From positions 1 to 64,000 of the forward strand of contig CANNQP010000008.1 of NCBI GenBank assembly GCA_947507875.1: DNA of 64,000 nucleotides, given 5' to 3'. The DNA comes from Verrucomicrobiaceae bacterium. GTDB lineage: Bacteria > Verrucomicrobiota > Verrucomicrobiia > Verrucomicrobiales > Verrucomicrobiaceae. Positions within the stretch are counted from its first letter, which is position 1; each line of letters begins with the position of its first letter. This document shows positions 58,173-64,000 of the stretch, in pieces. The notes below the pieces were generated by a model, which saw only the letters and a list, made by a program, of their open reading frames with translations, was not told the origin of the DNA and made no database searches. The translations under genes were made by a program, and so were the position numbers.

Positions 58173-58580
58173 ATGCCCGCTCCTATCGAAACCTTGCGCG
58201 CCGACAAATGGTTGCACCATGTACGCGTTTTCAAAACGAGAAGCCTCGCAACCCAGGCCTGCGCCAAGGGCAACGTGACCCTGGCAGGTCAGCACGTGAA
58301 GGCCTCGCGTGATTTGCGCGTCGGGGATGTCCTTGAGATCGTTCGTGGGGATCTTCGGCTCAGGTTGCGCGTGATTGCCTTTCCCCCGCAGCGCCTCGGT
58401 GCCCCGCACGTCCCTGACTTCTGCGAAAACCTCACTCCCGAAGAGTGGATTCAAAAGGCAGCCGAGCTAAGAAGGCAGCGTGAAATGCAGACCCCTCACG
58501 CTCACGAGAGCCTGACCAAGCCTGACAAGCGTCAGCTCAGACAGCTGCGTGCTTGGCTAGAACAGGATATGCTCTCTTGA
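58173..58580 (+). CDS. S4-domain RNA-binding protein (Hsp15-like)
   Basis: The ATG at 58173 gives 135 aa; the longer frame starts 69 bp upstream and adds an unrelated N-terminus. It has an S4 domain at about 7-70: LRADKWLHHVRVFKTRSLAT, AKGNVTLAGQHVKASRDLRV. The basic C-terminus (RRQREMQ, KPDKRQLRQLR) is typical of heat-shock protein 15. Hsp15 binds 50S subunits carrying stalled peptidyl-tRNA. It lies 18 bp before the Tat-signal gene. Confidence 0.88.
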   Translation: MPAPIETLRADKWLHHVRVFKTRSLATQACAKGNVTLAGQHVKASRDLRVGDVLEIVRGDLRLRLRVIAFPPQRLGAPHVPDFCENLTPEEWIQKAAELRRQREMQTPHAHESLTKPDKRQLRQLRAWLEQDMLS

Positions 58581-58598
58581 ACCACGCTTTTTCCTACC

Positions 58599-59888
58599 AT
58601 GCTCCCTTTCTTGAACCGACGTCAATTTCTCATCACCAGCCTTGCCGCGAATGCAGCTGCACGCGTTCACGCCGAATCCCGCAGCCCCACCGCGGCGGTG
58701 GAGCAAGCCCACCGCGAGATTTGGCGACGTTTCGTGGATCCCTACGGCATCCTGATCGACTTCGCCGATCTGAACGGTTGCGTCAGCTTACCCACGCCAG
58801 AAGAATGCCGCGATGGCAAACCGAATGCCTTGGGCTGGTGGTCTCCTATCGAAAATGGAGCTATGTTCAATGGACTCTATCTGGAAGCAGCCTTGCATCG
58901 GTGGAAGCGAACAGGGCAGGAAAAAGATGCAGATCAGGCGCGACGCTTGATGAAGGGGCTTTTGCTATTGAACTCCATCAGCGAGGTAAAGGGTTTCGTT
59001 GGCCGAGGAGTCAGCACTGATGGGAAGTCTCACTATCCCATGGGATCGAATGATCAAACGTTGCCTTGGTTTCTTGGACTCTGGCGCTACTGGCAGTCCA
59101 CGCTAGCCACAGCCGAGGAAAAGAAGCAGATTCGCCAACATCTGGAAGAAACAGCTACAGAAATCATACGCCTAGGCTGGCAGATGCCTGCGGAGCCGCC
59201 TTTTCTTACGCGTGGCAGCTTTCGCGGACATCATTTCGAGGAAGTGGCCCGCATGCTTTTCACGCTAAAAATGCTACACACCATGACGGGTGATCAGCGC
59301 TGGGCTCAGCTTTATGAAGAAGAGCTCGCGAATCGTGGAGGCGAGCATCAGCTGACGAAGCTCGAGATCAGTGAAAAGGGCATGGTTTTCTTCTATGCCA
59401 AAACGCACAATTGGACTTCATGCACAGCGGTCGGAGCGCTGCGAGGGCTATGGGAAATGGAAGAAGAGCCCAAGCGTAAAGCAGCCTATCGCCAGGGACT
59501 AGTCGCCAGCGCCAGCCTTGCCGCAGAAAGCTTGGCCCTAGCCAAACAATTCGATCCCGCCGACAGCAGCACCTTTGTCATGGACTGGCGCGTCATGAAT
59601 GTGGACTGGAAGGTTCAGAAGACACCGCATGAGGCGCAGGACTTGGCCCTACGTCAGCTAAAGCCGTTCATGAAGCTCGCTCCTCGTCGAGGAAAAGAGA
59701 CCGCATTTGTCCGTGAACCTACCGCAGCGTCCTGGATTGTCACGCTTTCTCCTGACATACAACAAGTCAGGAAATGGGTCCCTGAACTGCACCAGGTCAT
59801 CACGCGCTACGACTACGCACGGCTTTACTACTCTCAGTTCTTCTGGAGCGAAATGACGTGGGAGCGTTTGCTGCTGTTGGGACTCTGA
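58599..59888 (+). CDS. Tat-exported helical protein of unknown function
   Basis: This 429-aa protein starts at the ATG at 58599. The N-terminus NRRQFLITSLAANAAARVHA is a Tat-type signal (R-R-x-F-L, Ala-rich h region). The mature part is rich in helices with repeated Trp/Tyr and short loops (GWWSPIENGAMFNGLYLEAA, PWFLGLWRYWQS, TAVGALRGLWEMEE), which is suggestive of an (alpha/alpha)-toroid of the glycoside hydrolase or polysaccharide lyase kind, but no catalytic motif is identified. It is near other exported proteins (BNR sialidase-like, pyruvyltransferase-like), suggesting a role in extracytoplasmic polysaccharide. Confidence 0.75.
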   Translation: MLPFLNRRQFLITSLAANAAARVHAESRSPTAAVEQAHREIWRRFVDPYGILIDFADLNGCVSLPTPEECRDGKPNALGWWSPIENGAMFNGLYLEAALHRWKRTGQEKDADQARRLMKGLLLLNSISEVKGFVGRGVSTDGKSHYPMGSNDQTLPWFLGLWRYWQSTLATAEEKKQIRQHLEETATEIIRLGWQMPAEPPFLTRGSFRGHHFEEVARMLFTLKMLHTMTGDQRWAQLYEEELANRGGEHQLTKLEISEKGMVFFYAKTHNWTSCTAVGALRGLWEMEEEPKRKAAYRQGLVASASLAAESLALAKQFDPADSSTFVMDWRVMNVDWKVQKTPHEAQDLALRQLKPFMKLAPRRGKETAFVREPTAASWIVTLSPDIQQVRKWVPELHQVITRYDYARLYYSQFFWSEMTWERLLLLGL

Positions 59889-59899
59889 CTCAAGCAGGC

Positions 59900-61135
59900 T
59901 CATGCGAGCTGAGCGCGTAACACATCCATCATGCGCTTCATGCGTTCATCAGCTCTCGTCTTTGCGACCCAGGCCTTGGCCTTGGCAGCCTGTGGCTCAC
60001 GAGCGATCGCAAGCACTGCTGGAGTTAGGGCGCGCGCAGGCTCGTCGAAATCGTGATCCAAGAGCCAATCATTCATGCCAAGGTCTTTCCACATGTAGCC
60101 CTTGCTGGTTTGCTCTTGGTAACGACAGACAATTGCAGGAACCCCATGGCCAATGCACAGGATCGGGCTGTGCTGTTCATTTCCAAAGAGCCCCGCACAG
60201 CGCTTGTAAACACTCTGCGCGAAGTCCGTGAGCCAATAGTCTTGCCGCCAAACAACCTTGGCCTTCACATCCTCGGGCAGCTGATCGTAGATCATTTCTT
60301 TGTTTAGCTTCATCTGACTGGCATCTTCAGGACAAAGCAGGACCTTCATCGCTGTCTCACGCACCAGGGCTACGACCGCCTCGCGCAAGGGACGAATGTC
60401 GTGCTCCTTCATGGCCTCGTTCCTGGCGTGCTTCACAGCATCAAACTTCGCCCCTTTCTTGATCTCCCAGTAAGGCGAGTGGCGCAACTTTGGGATGCAG
60501 CAGAGGAAGCGCTGCGGTTCCAGCCCTGACTTTTTCAGCCATGCATCTGCCGCCTCATCATGGGTCAAATCGCAAGCAAAGGTGGCATCAGGACCAAACT
60601 CCATGATAGGACAAGTAGCCCCGGCCTTGCGAGCCGACTCCAACGAGACTGTATCGCGGAAAAAGGCGAACTTAGCCTCACTGATGACACGAACGCCATC
60701 GGCATCGCCACCAGGACTCCACGTGACGCCTCCAATGCCATACGGTTTGCCGGTTTTTTCCACCCACTCAAGGATAGACTTCTGCCCCACAATGCTAGGG
60801 CCCGAACCATGAAGCAGGAAATCGTGGGTGCGAAAGGCTTCCTGCTTGTCTGCAGTCGTCTTTCCCATGATCTTCAAGCGAGGAAACCGCTTCATTAGCA
60901 TCTCGGCGACCCCATTTTCCACGCTACTCGGCCAAAGCGTAACCTCATGTTCGGGCAAATGCTGCTCAAGCAGCCGCAGCATGCCTGGCGTGTGGGCGAT
61001 GTCGCCGATGTTTACCGTCTGCCAAGACGATCTCAGCAGGATTTTTTTGGCGCTTGGCTTGGCTTGAGCTACGACGATTGAGGGAAAAGATGCGGCCGAA
61101 AGGGCACTCTGGAGAAAAGTTCTGCGATTCATCAT
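59900..61135 (-). CDS. Exported polysaccharide pyruvyltransferase-like protein
   Basis: This protein has 411 aa from the ATG at 61135 (a second ATG follows at 61132). The N-terminus MMNRRTFLQSALSAASFPSI has the twin Arg and hydrophobic core of a Tat signal. The rest has the pattern of the PS_pyruv_trans family: SSWQTVNIGDIAHTPGML, LLHGSGPSIVG, PYGIGGVTWSPGG, FFRDTVSLESARKAGA, GPDATFACDL, and near the C-terminus GLFGNEQHSPILCIGHGVPAI. Family enzymes normally use cytoplasmic phosphoenolpyruvate, so export is unexpected. It converges with the Tat helical protein and is divergent from the alkyltransferase-like fragment. Function is not assigned. Confidence 0.8.
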   Translation of the reverse strand: MMNRRTFLQSALSAASFPSIVVAQAKPSAKKILLRSSWQTVNIGDIAHTPGMLRLLEQHLPEHEVTLWPSSVENGVAEMLMKRFPRLKIMGKTTADKQEAFRTHDFLLHGSGPSIVGQKSILEWVEKTGKPYGIGGVTWSPGGDADGVRVISEAKFAFFRDTVSLESARKAGATCPIMEFGPDATFACDLTHDEAADAWLKKSGLEPQRFLCCIPKLRHSPYWEIKKGAKFDAVKHARNEAMKEHDIRPLREAVVALVRETAMKVLLCPEDASQMKLNKEMIYDQLPEDVKAKVVWRQDYWLTDFAQSVYKRCAGLFGNEQHSPILCIGHGVPAIVCRYQEQTSKGYMWKDLGMNDWLLDHDFDEPARALTPAVLAIAREPQAAKAKAWVAKTRADERMKRMMDVLRAQLA

Positions 61136-61142
61136 CTCAATC

Positions 61143-61573
61143 ATGAGAGCGAAAAGCATCCGTTTTGGACAATCTATTTTTGCAGATACATTCTCCCGAA
61201 TAGCAAAATCTCAGGCAGATCTGCACATTACAACGGAAATCATCCGCTGGGCCCGTCTGATTCCTAGGGGCCAATTCACGACCTACGGCTCGATTGCCGC
61301 ACACATAAACATCGTGCCGCGACGCGTCGCGGGTGTTTTGCCCAAACTAAGCGATGCGGAAGCGGCTGAACTCTACCCTGGCATTGGGTGCTGAGTGCGG
61401 GCGCACAGGTCAGTCCCTTCATGGCCCCTGAACGGAACAGCGACCAACGCCAGCGACTGGAAACGGAAGGGCTATCGCTGGACGCGAAAGGGAAAGTGCA
61501 AAACGCAGACAAGCATTTCCATATTTTAGGCCTTCGCCGAAACATCCGCTGGGATGGTCAGTCGGGCTCATGA
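61143..61573 (+). pseudogene. Alkyltransferase-like (MGMT/ATL) gene with a frameshift
   Basis: Frame 1 (61143-61394) encodes TEIIRWARLIPRGQFTTYGSIAAH and PRRVAGVLPKLSDAEAAEL, the MGMT/ATL C-terminal-domain helix-turn-helix. After YPG it runs into a stop. In the next frame, from TGG at 61379, it continues W-H-W-V-L-S-A-G, then QRQRLETEGLSLDAKGKV, the expected wing and helix, up to the stop at 61571. One base (a C in the run at 61376-61378) seems to be missing. The joined protein would read P-W-H-W, with Trp in place of the acceptor Cys of P-C-H-R, as in alkyltransferase-like proteins (YbaZ type) that flag alkylated DNA without repairing it. Either a pseudogene or a sequencing error. N-terminus is uncertain. 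Confidence 0.75.
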
Positions 61574-61713
61574 TGCTGGTACCAGCCAGGGAGAAATGCG
61601 CTCTGAAAATTTTTCTCGCCATTTTCGCGATGCTTTTGTCTAATCTTCATCGGAAAGCAGGATTTTTTCCTACCTCTCCATCATAACATCATAATCCAAC
61701 CCAAACGCATAAC

Positions 61714-62619
61714 ATGAAACGAGCCCTACAACGAGGTTTCACCCTCATTGAACTCCTGGTGGTGATTACCATTATCGCGATCCTCGCGAGCTTGGCAGTC
61801 CCCACTTTCAACGTCATCCAGGACATGGCGAACCAAACCTCCACGTCCAACAACTGCCGTCAAATCATCATGGCGATGAAAATCTTCGCCAATGACAACA
61901 ACTCGATCTACCCAGACACCTACAACAACCCACAAACTGGCGGTCCGGCCATTAACGCCAACGACGCCTTCCGTGTGTTGATTCAAGAAGACATCATCCA
62001 GGATGAGCGTATCTTCGGTTCCAAAGCTTCGATGTTTATGCCAGACGGCAACATCGGCACAGCACCATCTTTTGACCAAGCGCTGCAAGCTGGCGAGAAC
62101 CACTGGGCACTTACCCAAGGTCAAACCACTTCCTCCAACGGGATCATGCCACTTGTGTTTGAAAACCCTCTCGCTCCTAGCTGGCCTCCGCAATGGAACT
62201 GCGATGCGGCAGGCCAACCTAAGCCTGGTCGTGCCTGGCGCGGTGGCAAGATCATCATCGGTCGCAATGACAACTCGGTGAACGTCGAGCAGCTCGCCAC
62301 CAAGCGCGGACCAGCTGTTGGCCCGAAAGCGATGGCTGGTGGTTATGACATCTTCACCGTGGCTAGCCAAAACATGCCCCAGCAGGTGCTGAACATCCTG
62401 AACATGGGAACTCAGTCTGGCATGATGGAAGGTTCTGCCGTAGGCGGTCTGCCAGGTGCCCCTGGCGCGGGTGGCCTACCAGGTGCCCCTGGCGCAGGCG
62501 GCCTACCAGGCTTGCCTGGTGCTCCTGCTGGTGCACCAGCTCTGCCAGGTGCCCCTGGTGCTCCTGCCGCAGGCGGTCTTCCAGCCCTGCCAGGTGCTGC
62601 TCCGACACCTGGTCAGTAA
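61714..62619 (+). CDS. Type II secretion-like pseudopilin with collagen-like C-terminal tail
   Basis: This 301-aa protein starts at the ATG at 61714. Its N-terminus is a type IV prepilin signal: G-FTLIELLVVITIIAILASL, with cleavage after Gly8 and Glu at +5. Conserved features of GspG-like major pseudopilins follow up to about residue 45. The middle (about 45-240) is globular. From residue 244 to 301 the tail repeats G-x-x units (GGLPGAPGAGG repeated, LPGLPGAPAGAP), collagen-like and Pro/Ala-rich. Such N-methylation proteins are abundant in Verrucomicrobia and Planctomycetes. It ends before a strong terminator at 62647. Confidence 0.85.
   Translation: MKRALQRGFTLIELLVVITIIAILASLAVPTFNVIQDMANQTSTSNNCRQIIMAMKIFANDNNSIYPDTYNNPQTGGPAINANDAFRVLIQEDIIQDERIFGSKASMFMPDGNIGTAPSFDQALQAGENHWALTQGQTTSSNGIMPLVFENPLAPSWPPQWNCDAAGQPKPGRAWRGGKIIIGRNDNSVNVEQLATKRGPAVGPKAMAGGYDIFTVASQNMPQQVLNILNMGTQSGMMEGSAVGGLPGAPGAGGLPGAPGAGGLPGLPGAPAGAPALPGAPGAPAAGGLPALPGAAPTPGQ
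62443..62610 (+). repeat. Collagen-like tandem repeat in the pseudopilin gene
   Basis: Imperfect DNA repeats built on CCAGGTGCCCCTGGCGC and GGCGGCCTACCAGG units encode the G-x-x tail. The two longest copies (from about 62449 and 62479) are almost identical over 30 bp. Copy number may vary by slippage. Confidence 0.75.
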
Positions 62620-62646
62620 GCCTTAAACTCTGATTTATTCTCATCG

Positions 62647-62675
62647 ACGCCGCCAGGAAACTGGCGGCGTTTTTT
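62647..62675 (+). terminator. Rho-independent terminator after the pseudopilin gene
   Basis: Stem ACGCCGCCAG (62647-62656), GAAA loop, stem CTGGCGGCGT (62661-62670), then a T run at 62670-62675. It lies 27 bp after the pseudopilin stop. Confidence 0.92.
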
Positions 62676-62843
62676 GTACTGATTCATGCAGTGACCTTTT
62701 CCCTGGTAACGTAATGACCCAAGCAAAGTTGGCTGCCCCAAACATTCATCATTCCGATAAAGGCTTGATCTTCAACAGCTGCCCATAGCATATTGCCCAA
62801 TGCTTCTGGTCACAGACATGAACCCAGTCAGTCTTATCTAAAC

Positions 62844-64000
62844 ATGAAACGCGTCATCCTCGTTCTGGTTGGATTAGCAGCTCTGACCATCGTTGGCTTA
62901 TGGCAGACGAACGTAAAGTGCGTTCAAATCAATCAACCACCTTTCCATCCTATTTCAGCCGCTAGCCTAAAAGCGCAGAGCACTGCTGCGTGGGATCGTT
63001 CACGAGAGATCCAGGATGCTTTTTCTTCCGCCAAGATTCTGCAAATGCGTGAATCGACCATCAAAGACTCCGAGGGACAGACTCGAGTGCGACGGCTGCG
63101 CTTGGTGAAGGTAGAGACCATGAAATACCCGCTCTTGCGGGTGGAGGACGACTTTTTGAAGACCCCAAGCGGAGAAAAACGAATTCGTCAAACTGCCATG
63201 GTTGCTGATCACGTGCTGGTAAAACTCAAAGATCCTAAGCTGCAAGAAACTGCATTTTTGGCAAAGCTAGGCAATGGAGCTGCTAGTGTGCGGCGGCGGA
63301 TGCCTGCTTCAGGGCTATGGTTGATAGCTTATGCCAATCCTGAGATAGAAACCGTGCCTCAAGCCATCAGCAAACTGAAGCAAATGGCTGATGTCGTCGA
63401 AATCGCTGAAGCTGATCATGTTTTGAGCGCTCAGGTGATCCCTTCCGACCCTTCTTTTCCACAACTTTGGGGCATGAACAATACTGGCCAGTCCTCCGGC
63501 AGTGCAGATGCTGACATCGACAGCCCTGAGGCTTGGGATCGACATACCGGAAGCCGAAACATCCTAGTGGCAGTGATCGATACAGGCATTCAAGCGAATC
63601 ATCCTGATTTAGCAGCGAACATATGGACTAATCCCGGAGAAATCGCAGGCAATGGCATGGATGATGACAACAACGGGTATGTCGATGATGTGAGAGGCTG
63701 GGATTATGTGAACTGGGACAACGATCCTACCGATGATCAAGGTCACGGAACACACTGCGCGGGCACGATTGGTGCCGTCGGAAACAATGCGTTGGGTGTG
63801 AGTGGGGTCTGTTGGCAAGTTTCCTTGTTGGGATTGAAATTTCTCAACAGCAGTGGCAGCGGCTATGAATCCGATGCAGCTGAGGCTATCCTTTATGCCA
63901 CGGACCTAGGTGCCAAAGTCACCTCGAATTCTTACAGTGGCAGCGGTTGGTCCCAGGTCTTGAAAGATGCACTAGATCAAGCGGGACAAGCTGGAGTAAT
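62844..64000 (+). CDS. Subtilisin-like S8 peptidase, 5' part, cut by window edge
   Basis: The open frame from the ATG at 62844 runs off the right edge after 385 codons. The N-terminus MKRVILVLVGLAALTIVGLW is a signal or anchor. About residues 115-200 include an inhibitor I9-like prodomain (VADHVLVKLKD, ADVVEIAEADHVLSA). The S8 domain follows: D246 in AVIDTGIQANHPDL, H301 in GHGTHCAGTIG, then a Ca-binding-type DDDNNGYVDD loop (273-282). The catalytic Ser lies beyond the window. Expected to be secreted and active outside the cytoplasm. The N-terminal arrangement with propeptide and short linker is typical of verrucomicrobial secreted subtilases. Confidence 0.9.
   Translation, partial: MKRVILVLVGLAALTIVGLWQTNVKCVQINQPPFHPISAASLKAQSTAAWDRSREIQDAFSSAKILQMRESTIKDSEGQTRVRRLRLVKVETMKYPLLRVEDDFLKTPSGEKRIRQTAMVADHVLVKLKDPKLQETAFLAKLGNGAASVRRRMPASGLWLIAYANPEIETVPQAISKLKQMADVVEIAEADHVLSAQVIPSDPSFPQLWGMNNTGQSSGSADADIDSPEAWDRHTGSRNILVAVIDTGIQANHPDLAANIWTNPGEIAGNGMDDDNNGYVDDVRGWDYVNWDNDPTDDQGHGTHCAGTIGAVGNNALGVSGVCWQVSLLGLKFLNSSGSGYESDAAEAILYATDLGAKVTSNSYSGSGWSQVLKDALDQAGQAGV

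Noticed and set aside
58056..58454. Upstream extension of the sialidase-like frame
   Set aside because: It lies antisense to the S4 protein gene; the signal peptide starts at the ATG at 58055.

Overview
The window looks like chromosomal DNA of a Verrucomicrobiota bacterium, probably near Prosthecobacter/Verrucomicrobium. This is inferred from gene content, not from a marker phylogeny. The pointers are a PVC-type membrane-bound dehydrogenase/heme-binding CxxCH protein, a general-secretion-type pseudopilin, many Tat or Sec exported proteins with redox or carbohydrate domains, eukaryote-like UDP-glucose pyrophosphorylase, and weak or absent Shine-Dalgarno sequences before clear ATG starts. There is no rRNA operon, CRISPR array, prophage or complete insertion sequence. 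Three tRNA genes are present: Thr-TGT, Leu-TAA and Arg-CCG.

Layout. 0-1.9 kb is an accessory patch: the N-terminal part of a REP-associated tyrosine transposase (cut by the window edge), REP-like hairpins, and two AT-richer orphan genes (a two-TM protein and a HEPN-like protein). 1.9-8.2 kb holds carB, uvrC and a Gfo/Idh/MocA oxidoreductase on the minus strand. 8.4-17.3 kb has ptsI, a secreted Arg/Pro/Gly/His-rich protein, a lipoprotein retropepsin-like protease, a PIG-L deacetylase, the large PVC cytochrome and a membrane protein. 17.3-19.8 kb has rpsT and an ECF sigma / anti-sigma-like pair. 19.9-26.1 kb is an exopolysaccharide export operon: beta-barrel, Wza-like, Wzc-like tyrosine kinase, esterase. 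26.2-32.8 kb has a fused iron-type ABC permease, a GT1-like glycosyltransferase, tRNA-Thr, a polyprenyl synthase and a UvrD-type helicase.

33-39.4 kb is a co-oriented envelope and osmolyte run: YkgJ-like, membrane-anchored unknown, pssA, GT81-like glycosyltransferase, UDP-glucose pyrophosphorylase, AsmA-like. 39.4-43.5 kb has tRNA-Leu, an aldo/keto reductase, a heptosyltransferase-like GT9, a phosphoesterase and a creatininase-family protein. 43.5-46.5 kb is a three-gene cassette (AMP ligase, PLP decarboxylase, acyl carrier protein) of the type seen in exosortase-A loci, but no exosortase is present. 46.6-54.8 kb has HU, gamma-carbonic anhydrase, a 1211-aa ABCG-like transporter with a long N-terminal regulatory part, tRNA-Arg, an MsbA-like exporter and a GDP-mannose 3,5-epimerase-like enzyme. 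54.8-64 kb has an M3 oligopeptidase, several exported proteins (BNR sialidase-like, Tat helical protein, Tat pyruvyltransferase-like), an S4 protein, a frameshifted alkyltransferase-like gene, a pseudopilin with a collagen-like tail, and the 5' part of a subtilase.

How it fits together. Much of the window serves the cell envelope: polysaccharide export and its kinase, nucleotide-sugar supply (UDP-glucose, GDP-hexose epimerisation), glycosyltransferases, phospholipid synthesis, lipid-type ABC export and secretion. The least explained parts are the ACP/decarboxylase/ligase cassette, the anti-sigma-like protein with a YfbK-type C-terminus, the exported pyruvyltransferase-like protein and the REP-flanked orphan genes.
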